DNA of 26,685 nucleotides. Origin: an uncultured Treponema sp. (GTDB taxonomy: Bacteria > Spirochaetota > Spirochaetia > Treponematales > Treponemataceae). How positions within the stretch are numbered: the first letter of the stretch is position 1; each line of letters starts with the position of its first letter. Below, in pieces: positions 12,216-17,956 of the stretch. The notes under the pieces were generated by a model. That model worked only from the letters and a program-made list of their open reading frames with translations, did not search any database and had not been told where the DNA came from. The DNA is taken from NCBI GenBank assembly GCA_937902125.1, contig CALDIB010000007.1, positions 1 through 26,685 of the forward strand, written 5' to 3'. A program made the position numbers and the translations under genes.

Positions 12216-13040
12216 CTATTTCTTGCGACGTGAAATAATAAATTTGCTCGACGGCTTGCGCTTGTTGCGGGTTTTGTAACCCTTGCAAGGCTGGCCCCAC
12301 GGAGTAACCGGATTGCGTCCCTTTCCGGCGCCTTCACCGCCACCAAGCGGGTGGTCAACCGGGTTCATCGCCATACCGCGAACTGTAGGACGAACGCCCA
12401 TCCAGCGGCGGTGTCCGGCTTTTCCAAGCTGAACGTTCATGTGGTCTTCATTGCCCACAACGCCAATCGTCGCATAGCATTTGGCGTGAACGCGGCGCAA
12501 TTCGCTTGAAGGAAGGCGGATTGTTACATAGTCGCCTTCTTTGGCAGCGATAAGAGCGCTGGCTCCGGCAGAACGGGCAAGCTGTCCGCCGCGGCCCAGG
12601 TTCAACTCGATGTTGTGAACTGTAAATCCTACCGGAATCGCGGCCAAAGGCAAGGCGTTTCCAACTGTAGGAGCGGCGTTTTCGCCGGCCATAACTTTCA
12701 TTCCGACTGTGAGACCCTTGGGCGCGATGATGTAGCGCTTGTCTCCGTCGGCGTAATAAATCAAGGCGATGTTGGCGCTGCGGTTGGGATCGTATTCAAT
12801 TGAATGAACAGTTCCCGGAATGCCGTGCTTGTTTCGCTTGAAATCAATTATGCGGTACTTTCGCTTGTGACCGCCGCCCTGGTGGCGCACTGAAATGCGT
12901 CCGCCAGCGCCGCGTCCGCCGTGGGAGGCTTTGCCTGACGTCAATTTCTTTTCGGGTTTGTCGGCTGTCAGGTCGTCCCTGCGGAGGTCAACACGTCCGC
13001 GAGTACCAGGTGTAATTGGCTTAAATACTTTAAGAGCCAT
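12216..13040 (-). CDS. rplB: 50S ribosomal protein L2
   Basis: L2, a large-subunit protein needed for peptidyl-transferase assembly and subunit joining, 274 aa. The N-terminal MALKVFKPITPGTRGRVDLR, the RNA-binding core RISVRHQGGGHKRKYRIIDF, and the C-terminal loop VRGMAMNPVDHPLGGGEGAG are intact; the His in NPVDHP corresponds to the functionally important E. coli H229. The end is the usual basic RNKRKPSSKFIISRRKK. A stem-loop (13059-13077) stands in the 46-bp gap before the gene. Confidence 0.98.
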   Translation of the reverse strand: MALKVFKPITPGTRGRVDLRRDDLTADKPEKKLTSGKASHGGRGAGGRISVRHQGGGHKRKYRIIDFKRNKHGIPGTVHSIEYDPNRSANIALIYYADGDKRYIIAPKGLTVGMKVMAGENAAPTVGNALPLAAIPVGFTVHNIELNLGRGGQLARSAGASALIAAKEGDYVTIRLPSSELRRVHAKCYATIGVVGNEDHMNVQLGKAGHRRWMGVRPTVRGMAMNPVDHPLGGGEGAGKGRNPVTPWGQPCKGYKTRNKRKPSSKFIISRRKK

Positions 13041-13058
13041 CTGATTCCCCTTAGTTTA

Positions 13059-13077
13059 ATGTCCGCGACACGGACAT
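13059..13077. repeat. Stem-loop in the rplW-rplB gap
   Basis: ATGTCCG (13059-13065) and CGGACAT (13071-13077) form a 7-bp perfect stem with a CGACA loop. It lies about 15 nt upstream of the rplB ribosome-binding site, in a gap that is unusually long (46 bp) for this part of the operon. No T-run follows, so it is more likely an RNA processing or translation-control structure than a terminator. Confidence 0.6.
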
Positions 13078-13086
13078 ATTATTGCT

Positions 13087-13365
13087 CTATTCGAACAAGT
13101 TTATTGTTTCGCCATCCGCTACGCGAACGATGGCCTTCTTGTAGCTTGAAGTCTTGCCCTTGCTTCCGCGAAGGCGCTTTACTTTTCCGTCTACATTAAT
13201 TGTCGCGCAAGAAAGAACTTTTACTTTGAAAAGCTTTCTAACGGCTTCCTTAATCTGAATTTTGCTGGCGTCCGGGCGAACGATGAAAACATACTTGTTC
13301 TCTTCGCGCAAGGCGTTGGCTTTTTCAGTGACAACAGGCTCAATAAGAACGTCTGTAAAATCCAT
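13087..13365 (-). CDS. rplW: 50S ribosomal protein L23
   Basis: L23, the exit-tunnel protein that docks trigger factor and the signal recognition particle, 92 aa. Seen: LIEPVVTEKANALREENKYV, ASKIQIKEAVRKLFKVKVLS, then the extended basic loop VDGKVKRLRGSKGKTSSYKK reaching into the tunnel, and a final IVRVADGETINLFE. Length and order are standard. Two bases separate it from rplD. Confidence 0.96.
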   Translation of the reverse strand: MDFTDVLIEPVVTEKANALREENKYVFIVRPDASKIQIKEAVRKLFKVKVLSCATINVDGKVKRLRGSKGKTSSYKKAIVRVADGETINLFE

Positions 13366-13367
13366 AA

Positions 13368-14006
13368 TTATTCAGCCTCCTTTTTATCCGCGAAGAAATC
13401 GCTGAGATTTTTTGCGGCGCTTTCAAGCAAGATAACCTTGCGGCCGTAGAACAAATCATGCGCTCTGAGGCGGTTGTATGAAAGGAAATGCACGTTGTAA
13501 AGATTGCGTCCAGCCTGCTTGATTTTGGCGTCGTCGTCCTTGAGGATGATGACTGTGCGCTCGTCCTTGGCGAAGTTGTCAAGGATTTTAACCAAGTCTT
13601 TTGTCTTTCCGCTTTCCACAGTGAAGTCTTCAACAACAGTAAGTCTGTCGCTCTGAGCCTGCATGCTCAAGATTGACTTCATGGCAAGGCGCTTTTCCTT
13701 TTTGGGAAGAGAGTAGCTAAAGTCTCTGGGCTTAGGTCCAAAGATAGTTCCTCCGCCAACCGTAATCGGAGACTTTTTGTCACCGCGGCGGGCGTTTCCT
13801 GTTCCCTTTTGCTTATACGGCTTTTTGTTAGAACCGTGCACTTCGGCGCGAGTCTTTGTGCAAGCCGTTCCGACACGCTTGTTTGCTAATTCGTTTGTGA
13901 TGGCGTAGTAAATAACATCTTCATTTACCGGCAGGCCGAACACTTTGTCGTCGAGTGAAATTGTTCGCAGCTCTTTTCCATCGGTTGAATAGACTTTCTT
14001 TTCCAT
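13368..14006 (-). CDS. rplD: 50S ribosomal protein L4
   Basis: L4, whose long loop lines the exit tunnel, 212 aa. The tunnel loop is recognisable as TRAEVHGSNKKPYKQKGTGN, ARRGDKKSPITVGGGTIFGP, and KPRDFSYSLPKKEKRLAMKS; the globular C-terminal part has VVEDFTVESGKTKDLVKILD. No loop lesion of the macrolide-resistant kind is evident. In E. coli L4 represses the S10 operon through a leader RNA; here the candidate leaders are the tuf-rpsJ and rpsJ-rplC hairpins, which is inference. Confidence 0.97.
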   Translation of the reverse strand: MEKKVYSTDGKELRTISLDDKVFGLPVNEDVIYYAITNELANKRVGTACTKTRAEVHGSNKKPYKQKGTGNARRGDKKSPITVGGGTIFGPKPRDFSYSLPKKEKRLAMKSILSMQAQSDRLTVVEDFTVESGKTKDLVKILDNFAKDERTVIILKDDDAKIKQAGRNLYNVHFLSYNRLRAHDLFYGRKVILLESAAKNLSDFFADKKEAE

Positions 14007-14023
14007 AAATCTTTTCCTCCGCC

Positions 14024-14644
14024 TTATTTCTTAACCGCGGACTTGACGATCAGCGTGCAGTTTTTATTCCCGGGGACGGCCCCGCGAACCATGATAACCT
14101 TCAATTCAGGATCGATTTTTACAATCCGAAGGTTCTGAACCGTAACGCGCTCTGTTCCCATGCGGCCCGGCAACTTGATGTTTTTAAAGCTGTGGCCCGG
14201 AGTGGTGCATTCGCCCGTTCCGCCCGGCTCGCGGTGGAATTTTGAACCGTGAGTGGCGCGTCCTCCGTGGAAGCCCCAACGCTTCATTACGCCCTGAAAG
14301 CCCTTTCCTTTGGAAGTGGCCGTAACGTCAAGAAAGCGAGTTTTTTCAAAAAGCTCGACGCCGATTTGGTCGCCAATCTTAACTTCGCCTTCAAAATCGC
14401 GGAACTCTTTCAATGTTCTTTTGGGAGTTACGTTTTCTGTAAACTGTCCGGCATACGGTTTCGAGACCTTTGACGGCTTTAAATCGTCAAGGCCAAGAAC
14501 AACGGCGTCGTATCCGCAGTTTTCCTTTTTCTTTGTGGCAACGACTGTGTTAGGTTCAACGCGGATCACGGTTACTGGCGTCAGATTGCCGCTTTCGTCG
14601 AATACCTGGGTCATGCCCACTTTTTTTGCTATCAGACCTTTCAT
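14024..14644 (-). CDS. rplC: 50S ribosomal protein L3
   Basis: L3, whose central extension reaches the peptidyl-transferase centre, 206 aa. It starts MKGLIAKKVGMTQVFDESGN and has TATSKGKGFQGVMKRWGFHG, GGRATHGSKFHREPGGTGEC, and the extension end KLPGRMGTERVTVQNLRIVK. The start MKGLIAKK is taken rather than an ATG eight codons upstream because L3 proteins begin here and an AGGAG site lies 7 bases ahead. An 87-bp gap with two stem-loops separates it from rpsJ. Confidence 0.96.
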   Translation of the reverse strand: MKGLIAKKVGMTQVFDESGNLTPVTVIRVEPNTVVATKKKENCGYDAVVLGLDDLKPSKVSKPYAGQFTENVTPKRTLKEFRDFEGEVKIGDQIGVELFEKTRFLDVTATSKGKGFQGVMKRWGFHGGRATHGSKFHREPGGTGECTTPGHSFKNIKLPGRMGTERVTVQNLRIVKIDPELKVIMVRGAVPGNKNCTLIVKSAVKK

Positions 14645-14667
14645 CTGAAATCTCCTATAGGTCGCCA

Positions 14668-14733
14668 TCCCGGATCCACGGGACCGTGCCTTTTAATTGC
14701 AACAAGCGTTGTCGGCTTTTGCCCTCAACGCTT
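14668..14733. repeat. Two stem-loops between rpsJ and rplC
   Basis: AAGCGTTG (14704-14711) and CAACGCTT (14726-14733) form an 8-bp stem with an inner GGC/GCC and AAAA loop; its distal arm covers the end of the rpsJ stop codon. A second stem TCCCG/CGGGA (14668-14672/14679-14683) follows nearer rplC. Neither has a strong T-run on the minus strand. They could slow ribosome exit, direct RNA cleavage, or be protein targets. Confidence 0.65.
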
Positions 14734-15040
14734 ATTGTTTAATTTCTACATCTACACCGGCTGGCAGTTCAAGTTTCATCAAAGAATCCATTACGTCAGA
14801 AGAAGGATTCAAAATGTCAATAAGGCGTTTGTGCGTGCGCATTTCAAACTGCTCGCGTGACTTCTTGTTTACGTGAGGCGAACGAAGCACGGTAAACTTA
14901 TTGATTCTTGTTGGAAGCGGAACGGGTCCTGCGACCTTGGCTCCAGCTTTCTGAACTGTTTGCACGATGGCTTTAGCGCTCTGGTCAATCAACTCTACGT
15001 CAAAGGCGCGAAGTCTGACACGAATTTTGCCACTAGCCAT
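14732..15040 (-). CDS. rpsJ: 30S ribosomal protein S10 (NusE)
   Basis: S10, both a 30S head protein and the NusE partner of NusB in antitermination, 102 aa. The sequence has KIRVRLRAFDVELIDQSAKA, GPVPLPTRINKFTVLRSPHV, NKKSREQFEMRTHKRLIDIL and the C-terminal LMKLELPAGVDVEIKQ. It begins the S10 series, preceded by a GGAGG site that overlaps the end of the T-rich tail of the tuf-rpsJ hairpin. Confidence 0.97.
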   Translation of the reverse strand: MASGKIRVRLRAFDVELIDQSAKAIVQTVQKAGAKVAGPVPLPTRINKFTVLRSPHVNKKSREQFEMRTHKRLIDILNPSSDVMDSLMKLELPAGVDVEIKQ

Positions 15041-15047
15041 GATTCCT

Positions 15048-15089
15048 CCAAAAAATTAACCAAAGCGGAGCCAAAAGGCCCCGCCTTGG
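15048..15089 (-). terminator. Terminator-like hairpin between tuf and rpsJ
   Basis: On the minus strand the arms 15089-15077 and 15072-15060 pair over 13 bp (two G-T pairs) around a TTTT loop, then TTAATTTTTT follows. This has the shape of an intrinsic terminator, though the T-run is interrupted. It sits in the 57-bp gap after tuf, and the last T residues run straight into the rpsJ ribosome-binding site, so it probably lets a fraction of transcripts through, giving more EF-Tu than ribosomal protein mRNA. Confidence 0.65.
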
Positions 15090-15097
15090 AAATTAAA

Positions 15098-16282
15098 CTA
15101 CTCGATGATCTTTGTTACCTGGCCAGAAGCGATTGTGCGTCCGCCTTCGCGGATAGCGAGCTTAAGTCCTTCGTCCATAGCGATCGGGTGGATCAATTCG
15201 CCAGTGATCTTTGTGTTGTCACCAGGGTTAACCATCTCAACGCCGGCTCCCAACTCTACAGTTCCAGTGATGTCCGTTGTGCGGAAGTAGAACTGAGGGC
15301 GGTATCCAGAGAAGAACGGCTTTGCGCGTCCGCCTTCTTCGGCTGTCAAAACGTAAATCTGAGCTTCGAACTTTGTGTGCGGGTGGATTGAGCCGGGCTT
15401 GGCCAAAACCTGTCCGCGAACGACGTCCTTCTTTTCAATTCCGCGAAGAAGGATTCCTACGTTGTCGCCAGGGATTCCCTGATCCAAAGTCTTCTGGAAC
15501 ATTTCGATTCCAGTAACTGTAGAAGACTGTGTGGGGCGAATTCCTACCAACTCTACGGGGTCGTTCATGTTTACGATTCCGCGCTCAACGCGTCCTGTAA
15601 CTACAGTTCCGCGTCCAGAGATTGTGAAGATGTCCTCAATCGGCATCAAGAAGGGCTTGGCTTCGTCGCGGACGGGGTCGTCGAACCATGTGTCCATGGC
15701 TGTGAGCAATTCTTCGATGCACTTTGTGTTCTCGGGGTTCTCAGACTCGTTCAAGGCCTTGAAAGCTGAACCAGTGATAATCGGAGTGTCTCCAGAGAAT
15801 CCGTACTTTTCGAGAGTTTCCTGAACGTCGGCAACGCAGAGCTCGAGCATGTCGGGGTCGGCGATGTCAGCCTTGTTCAAGAATACGATGATCTTGGGTA
15901 CGCCTACCTGGCGGGCGAGCAAAAGGTGCTCTTTTGTCTGGGGCATAACGCCGTCAGTGCCGGCTACTACGAGAATGGCGCCGTCCATCTGAGCGGCTCC
16001 AGTGATCATGTTCTTGATGTAGTCAGCGTGGCCCGGGCAGTCGATGTGAGCGTAGTGGCGCTTGTCTGACTGATACTCAAGGTGGCGGGTGTTGATTGTA
16101 ATACCGCGCTCTTTCTCTTCCGGAGCGTTGTCGATTTCATCATACTTGAGAGCGTGGTCACCGTACTTTTTAGCGCAGTACGTTGTGATAGCCGCTGACA
16201 ATGTAGTCTTACCATGGTCTACGTGACCAATAGTACCAACGTTCATGTGAGGTTTGGTTCTTTCGAACTTCTCCTTTGCCAT
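15098..16282 (-). CDS. tuf: Elongation factor Tu
   Basis: EF-Tu, the GTPase that delivers aminoacyl-tRNA to the ribosome, 394 aa. GTP-binding elements: P-loop GHVDHGKT (19-26), RGITI with T62 in switch I, DCPGH (81-85, with H85 the catalytic His), and NKAD (136-139). Domains II and III follow, with RGTVVTGRVERG and YRPQFYFRTTDITGTVELGA. Wording is spirochaete-like. The gene is preceded by its own promoter and a leader of about 430 nt, and is followed by a terminator-like hairpin before rpsJ. A small stem-loop (16297-16312) abuts its AAGGAG ribosome-binding site. Confidence 0.99.
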   Translation of the reverse strand: MAKEKFERTKPHMNVGTIGHVDHGKTTLSAAITTYCAKKYGDHALKYDEIDNAPEEKERGITINTRHLEYQSDKRHYAHIDCPGHADYIKNMITGAAQMDGAILVVAGTDGVMPQTKEHLLLARQVGVPKIIVFLNKADIADPDMLELCVADVQETLEKYGFSGDTPIITGSAFKALNESENPENTKCIEELLTAMDTWFDDPVRDEAKPFLMPIEDIFTISGRGTVVTGRVERGIVNMNDPVELVGIRPTQSSTVTGIEMFQKTLDQGIPGDNVGILLRGIEKKDVVRGQVLAKPGSIHPHTKFEAQIYVLTAEEGGRAKPFFSGYRPQFYFRTTDITGTVELGAGVEMVNPGDNTKITGELIHPIAMDEGLKLAIREGGRTIASGQVTKIIE

Positions 16283-16714
16283 GTTTTTCTCCTTGCCGGC
16301 AAACCTTTGCCGACATCTAAAAAAAATGTTTTATGTGCTGCGCTTTAAACCAGAACCCTCGCGCCTTCAAAGAAGGAACTTGGATTCGCATACACATCTC
16401 TTTTTAACGCGGTAATTGACGAACTGAAATGACGGTAAAAGAAAACTTTTCTAACATAACGCTCCATAATTTCGGAACATTTATGGCCGACACCACCTGT
16501 TCATTGTCAAATGCCGCTTGACAACCGGTTTGGCGCTATGAGGCCGCGAGCCGTTTGGCCGCCGCAGAAACCCCTGCATGGAAGTTCTATCGCCCTGTTG
16601 ACAACAAGGCGTTCCACCCAAGAACCGCGAAACCTGAAAGCCGTTTTTGCGGCTGACTTTACGGTTCCGCCGGAATTTAAAATTCCGCCTGACTCTCAAA
16701 GAACCAAAGATAGG
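16283..16714 (-). promoter_or_regulatory. Long structured 5' leader of tuf
   Basis: About 430 nt from the predicted start to the tuf ATG hold no convincing gene. Inverted repeats seen on the minus strand include AGCCG/CGGCT inside GAACCG/CGGTTC (16627-16668), TTGTCAA/TTGACAA (16505-16525), CCTTC-TTT-GAAGG (16364-16376) and CGGCAA/TTGCCG (16297-16312), the last just three bases from the ribosome-binding site. A 24-codon frame (16317-16391) has only a weak AGAG site and is not called. The length is unusual for a tuf leader and suggests RNA-level control, unproven. A poorer second promoter-like TTGACA with 19-bp spacing lies at 16481-16511. Confidence 0.5.
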
Positions 16715-16721
16715 TTTTAGA

Positions 16722-16750
16722 AATATATAGAATTTGTCAAAAAAGGTCAA
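16722..16750 (-). promoter_or_regulatory. Promoter of tuf and the S10 series
   Basis: Minus strand: -35 TTGACC (16750-16745), 17-bp spacer, -10 TATATT (16727-16722), predicted start near 16714. This is close to the sigma-70 consensus at ideal spacing. It lies directly downstream of the rpsG terminator, so tuf and the S10 genes would start afresh here. The -35 region shares CTATTGACC with the rpsL promoter. Confidence 0.75.
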
Positions 16751-16795
16751 TAGAAAAGCAAAGTTTTTTTTAAATATTTTGGAAGCCCTTTGAGC

Positions 16796-16820
16796 AAAAA
16801 AAACCGCCCAAAAAGGGCGG
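16796..16820 (-). terminator. Intrinsic terminator after rpsL-rpsG
   Basis: On the minus strand CCGCCC-TTTTT-GGGCGG is followed by eight T residues. This is a textbook rho-independent terminator, 71 bp past the rpsG stop. A further stem, CGGGTTT/AAACCCG (16832-16857), precedes it, and a weaker one (16865-16883) lies nearer rpsG. It separates the short rpsL-rpsG unit from tuf. Confidence 0.9.
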
Positions 16821-16890
16821 CTTTGCGAACCCGGGTTTTGGCGGCTGCCCAAACCCGCTAAATTCGGAAAACAGGATGTTTCCCAAACGA

Positions 16891-17361
16891 CTACCAGCGG
16901 TAATGGGCGAAAGCCTTGTTGGCTTCGGCCATCTTGTGGGTGTCTTCCTTTTTCTTGTAGGCTGAGCCCGTGTTGTTGAAAGCGTCCAACAATTCGGCGC
17001 TCAAGGTGTCGGCCATTCCGTGTCCGTTGCGCTTGCGGGCGGCGTCGATGATCCACCTCATGGCAAGGGCTTCTTTGCGGGTGTCGCGGATTTCAACCGG
17101 AACCTGATATGTCGCTCCGCCTACGCGGCGAGACTTGACTTCAACCTGAGGCTTAACGTTCTCAAGAGCCTTGAGGAACACTTCCAAAGGATCCTTTTCG
17201 GTCTTGGCCTTAAGCTTGTCCATCGCTTCGTAAACGATGCGAGTGCAGATGTCTTTTTTTCCGTCCAACATCATGCGGGTAACGAATTTTGAAACAACCT
17301 GGCTGTTGTATCTTGAATCCGGCACAATCGGGCGGTTGACAGATTTCTTATGTCTTCCCAT
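16891..17361 (-). CDS. rpsG: 30S ribosomal protein S7
   Basis: S7, a primary 3'-domain 16S rRNA-binding protein that organises the head and lies near the E site, 156 aa. Motifs: MGRHKKSVNRPIVPDSRYNS, VSKFVTRMMLDGKKDICTRI, VGGATYQVPVEIRDTRKEAL, MRWIIDAARKRNGHGMADTL, ending in FAHYRW, the common short-form end. It follows rpsL by 12 bp. In E. coli S7 represses its operon from the rpsL-rpsG gap, which is too short here for such a structure. Confidence 0.98.
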   Translation of the reverse strand: MGRHKKSVNRPIVPDSRYNSQVVSKFVTRMMLDGKKDICTRIVYEAMDKLKAKTEKDPLEVFLKALENVKPQVEVKSRRVGGATYQVPVEIRDTRKEALAMRWIIDAARKRNGHGMADTLSAELLDAFNNTGSAYKKKEDTHKMAEANKAFAHYRW

Positions 17362-17373
17362 ACTATTTCTCCA

Positions 17374-17748
17374 TTATGCCTTGGGCCTTTTGGCGCCGTA
17401 TTTTGAACGGCCGCGCTTGCGGTCTTCAACGCCAAGAGTGTCTTTTGTTCCGCGGATAATGTGATAGCGAACGCCAGGAAGATCCTTAACGCGGCCGCCG
17501 CGAATCAATACTACTGAGTGCTCCTGCAAGTTGTGTCCGATTCCGGGAATGTAAGCGGTAACTTCGATTCCGTTGCTCAAGCGAACACGGGCTACCTTGC
17601 GGAGAGCCGAATTCGGTTTTTTGGGAGTGACCGTCATAACGCGAGTGCATACGCCTCTCTTCTGCGGACAAGACTCAAGCGCGGGGGATTTGGTCCTGTT
17701 GGCGGCGGTTTTTCGTCCCTTTTTAATCAATTGGTTAATTGTAGGCAT
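17374..17748 (-). CDS. rpsL: 30S ribosomal protein S12
   Basis: S12 of the decoding centre, 124 aa. It begins MPTINQLIKKGRKTAANRTK and has CPQKRGVCTRVMTVTPKKPN, SALRKVARVRLSNGIEVTAY and RGGRVKDLPGVRYHIIRGTK. The lysines of TPKKPNS and GGRVKDLPG, where streptomycin-resistance changes arise, are both wild type. It has its own promoter (17818-17846) and a leader of about 60 nt with a CCGGG/CCCGG stem-loop (17774-17790) just ahead of the AAGGAG site. Confidence 0.98.
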   Translation of the reverse strand: MPTINQLIKKGRKTAANRTKSPALESCPQKRGVCTRVMTVTPKKPNSALRKVARVRLSNGIEVTAYIPGIGHNLQEHSVVLIRGGRVKDLPGVRYHIIRGTKDTLGVEDRKRGRSKYGAKRPKA

Positions 17749-17773
17749 CTAAAAATGTCTCCTTTATAAATTG

Positions 17774-17790
17774 CCGGGCAGCACCCCCGG
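17774..17790 (-). promoter_or_regulatory. Stem-loop in the rpsL leader
   Basis: CCGGG and CCCGG form a 5-bp GC stem with a seven-base loop, about 15 nt upstream of the rpsL AAGGAG ribosome-binding site. It is in the predicted leader of the rpsL-rpsG message and could modulate translation. The stem is short, so it may be incidental. Confidence 0.4.
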
Positions 17791-17817
17791 TTAAATTCAC
17801 TTTATGCGGTAACGGCT

Positions 17818-17846
17818 ATTTTAACAAAACCAAACATTTTGGTCAA
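17818..17846 (-). promoter_or_regulatory. Promoter of rpsL-rpsG inside nested inverted repeats
   Basis: Minus strand: -35 TTGACC (17846-17841), 17-bp spacer, -10 TAAAAT (17823-17818), predicted start near 17810. The promoter is enclosed by GGCTATT/AATAGCC arms (17814-17820/17845-17851), and the spacer carries ACCAAA-CAT-TTTGGT (17829-17843, plus-strand reading). The symmetry is operator-like, but no regulator is identified. Confidence 0.75.
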
Positions 17847-17896
17847 TAGCCGCATGGAATTTCCCAAACCGCTTTGCGGCGAAAAAGCCTTGCCGG

Positions 17897-17956
17897 CGAG
17901 TTTTGCCAAAGGCAAAACTCGTATGTTAGCAAACCGCCGCAAGGCGGTTTGCTAAC
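17897..17956. repeat. Tandem hairpins at the rpoC 3' end
   Basis: GTTAGCAAACCGCC (17925-17938) and GGCGGTTTGCTAAC (17943-17956) form a 14-bp perfect stem with a GCAA loop; the last base is part of the rpoC stop codon. Three bases further, CGAGTTTTGCC (17897-17907) and GGCAAAACTCG (17911-17921) form an 11-bp perfect stem with an AAA loop. A smaller CCGC-TTT-GCGG (17869-17879) follows. On the minus strand no strong T-run comes directly after either large stem, although TTTTT occurs at 17882-17886. They may block exonucleases or terminate weakly. Confidence 0.85.

Noticed and set aside
16481..16504. Seven-codon peptide MNRWCRP in the tuf leader
   Set aside because: No ribosome-binding site precedes it and so short a frame is expected by chance.
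16481..17056. Open frame of 191 codons overlapping rpsG and the rpsG-tuf gap
   Set aside because: It is out of frame with rpsG, crosses the terminator, has an Arg/Phe-rich composition without a domain, and lacks a ribosome-binding site.
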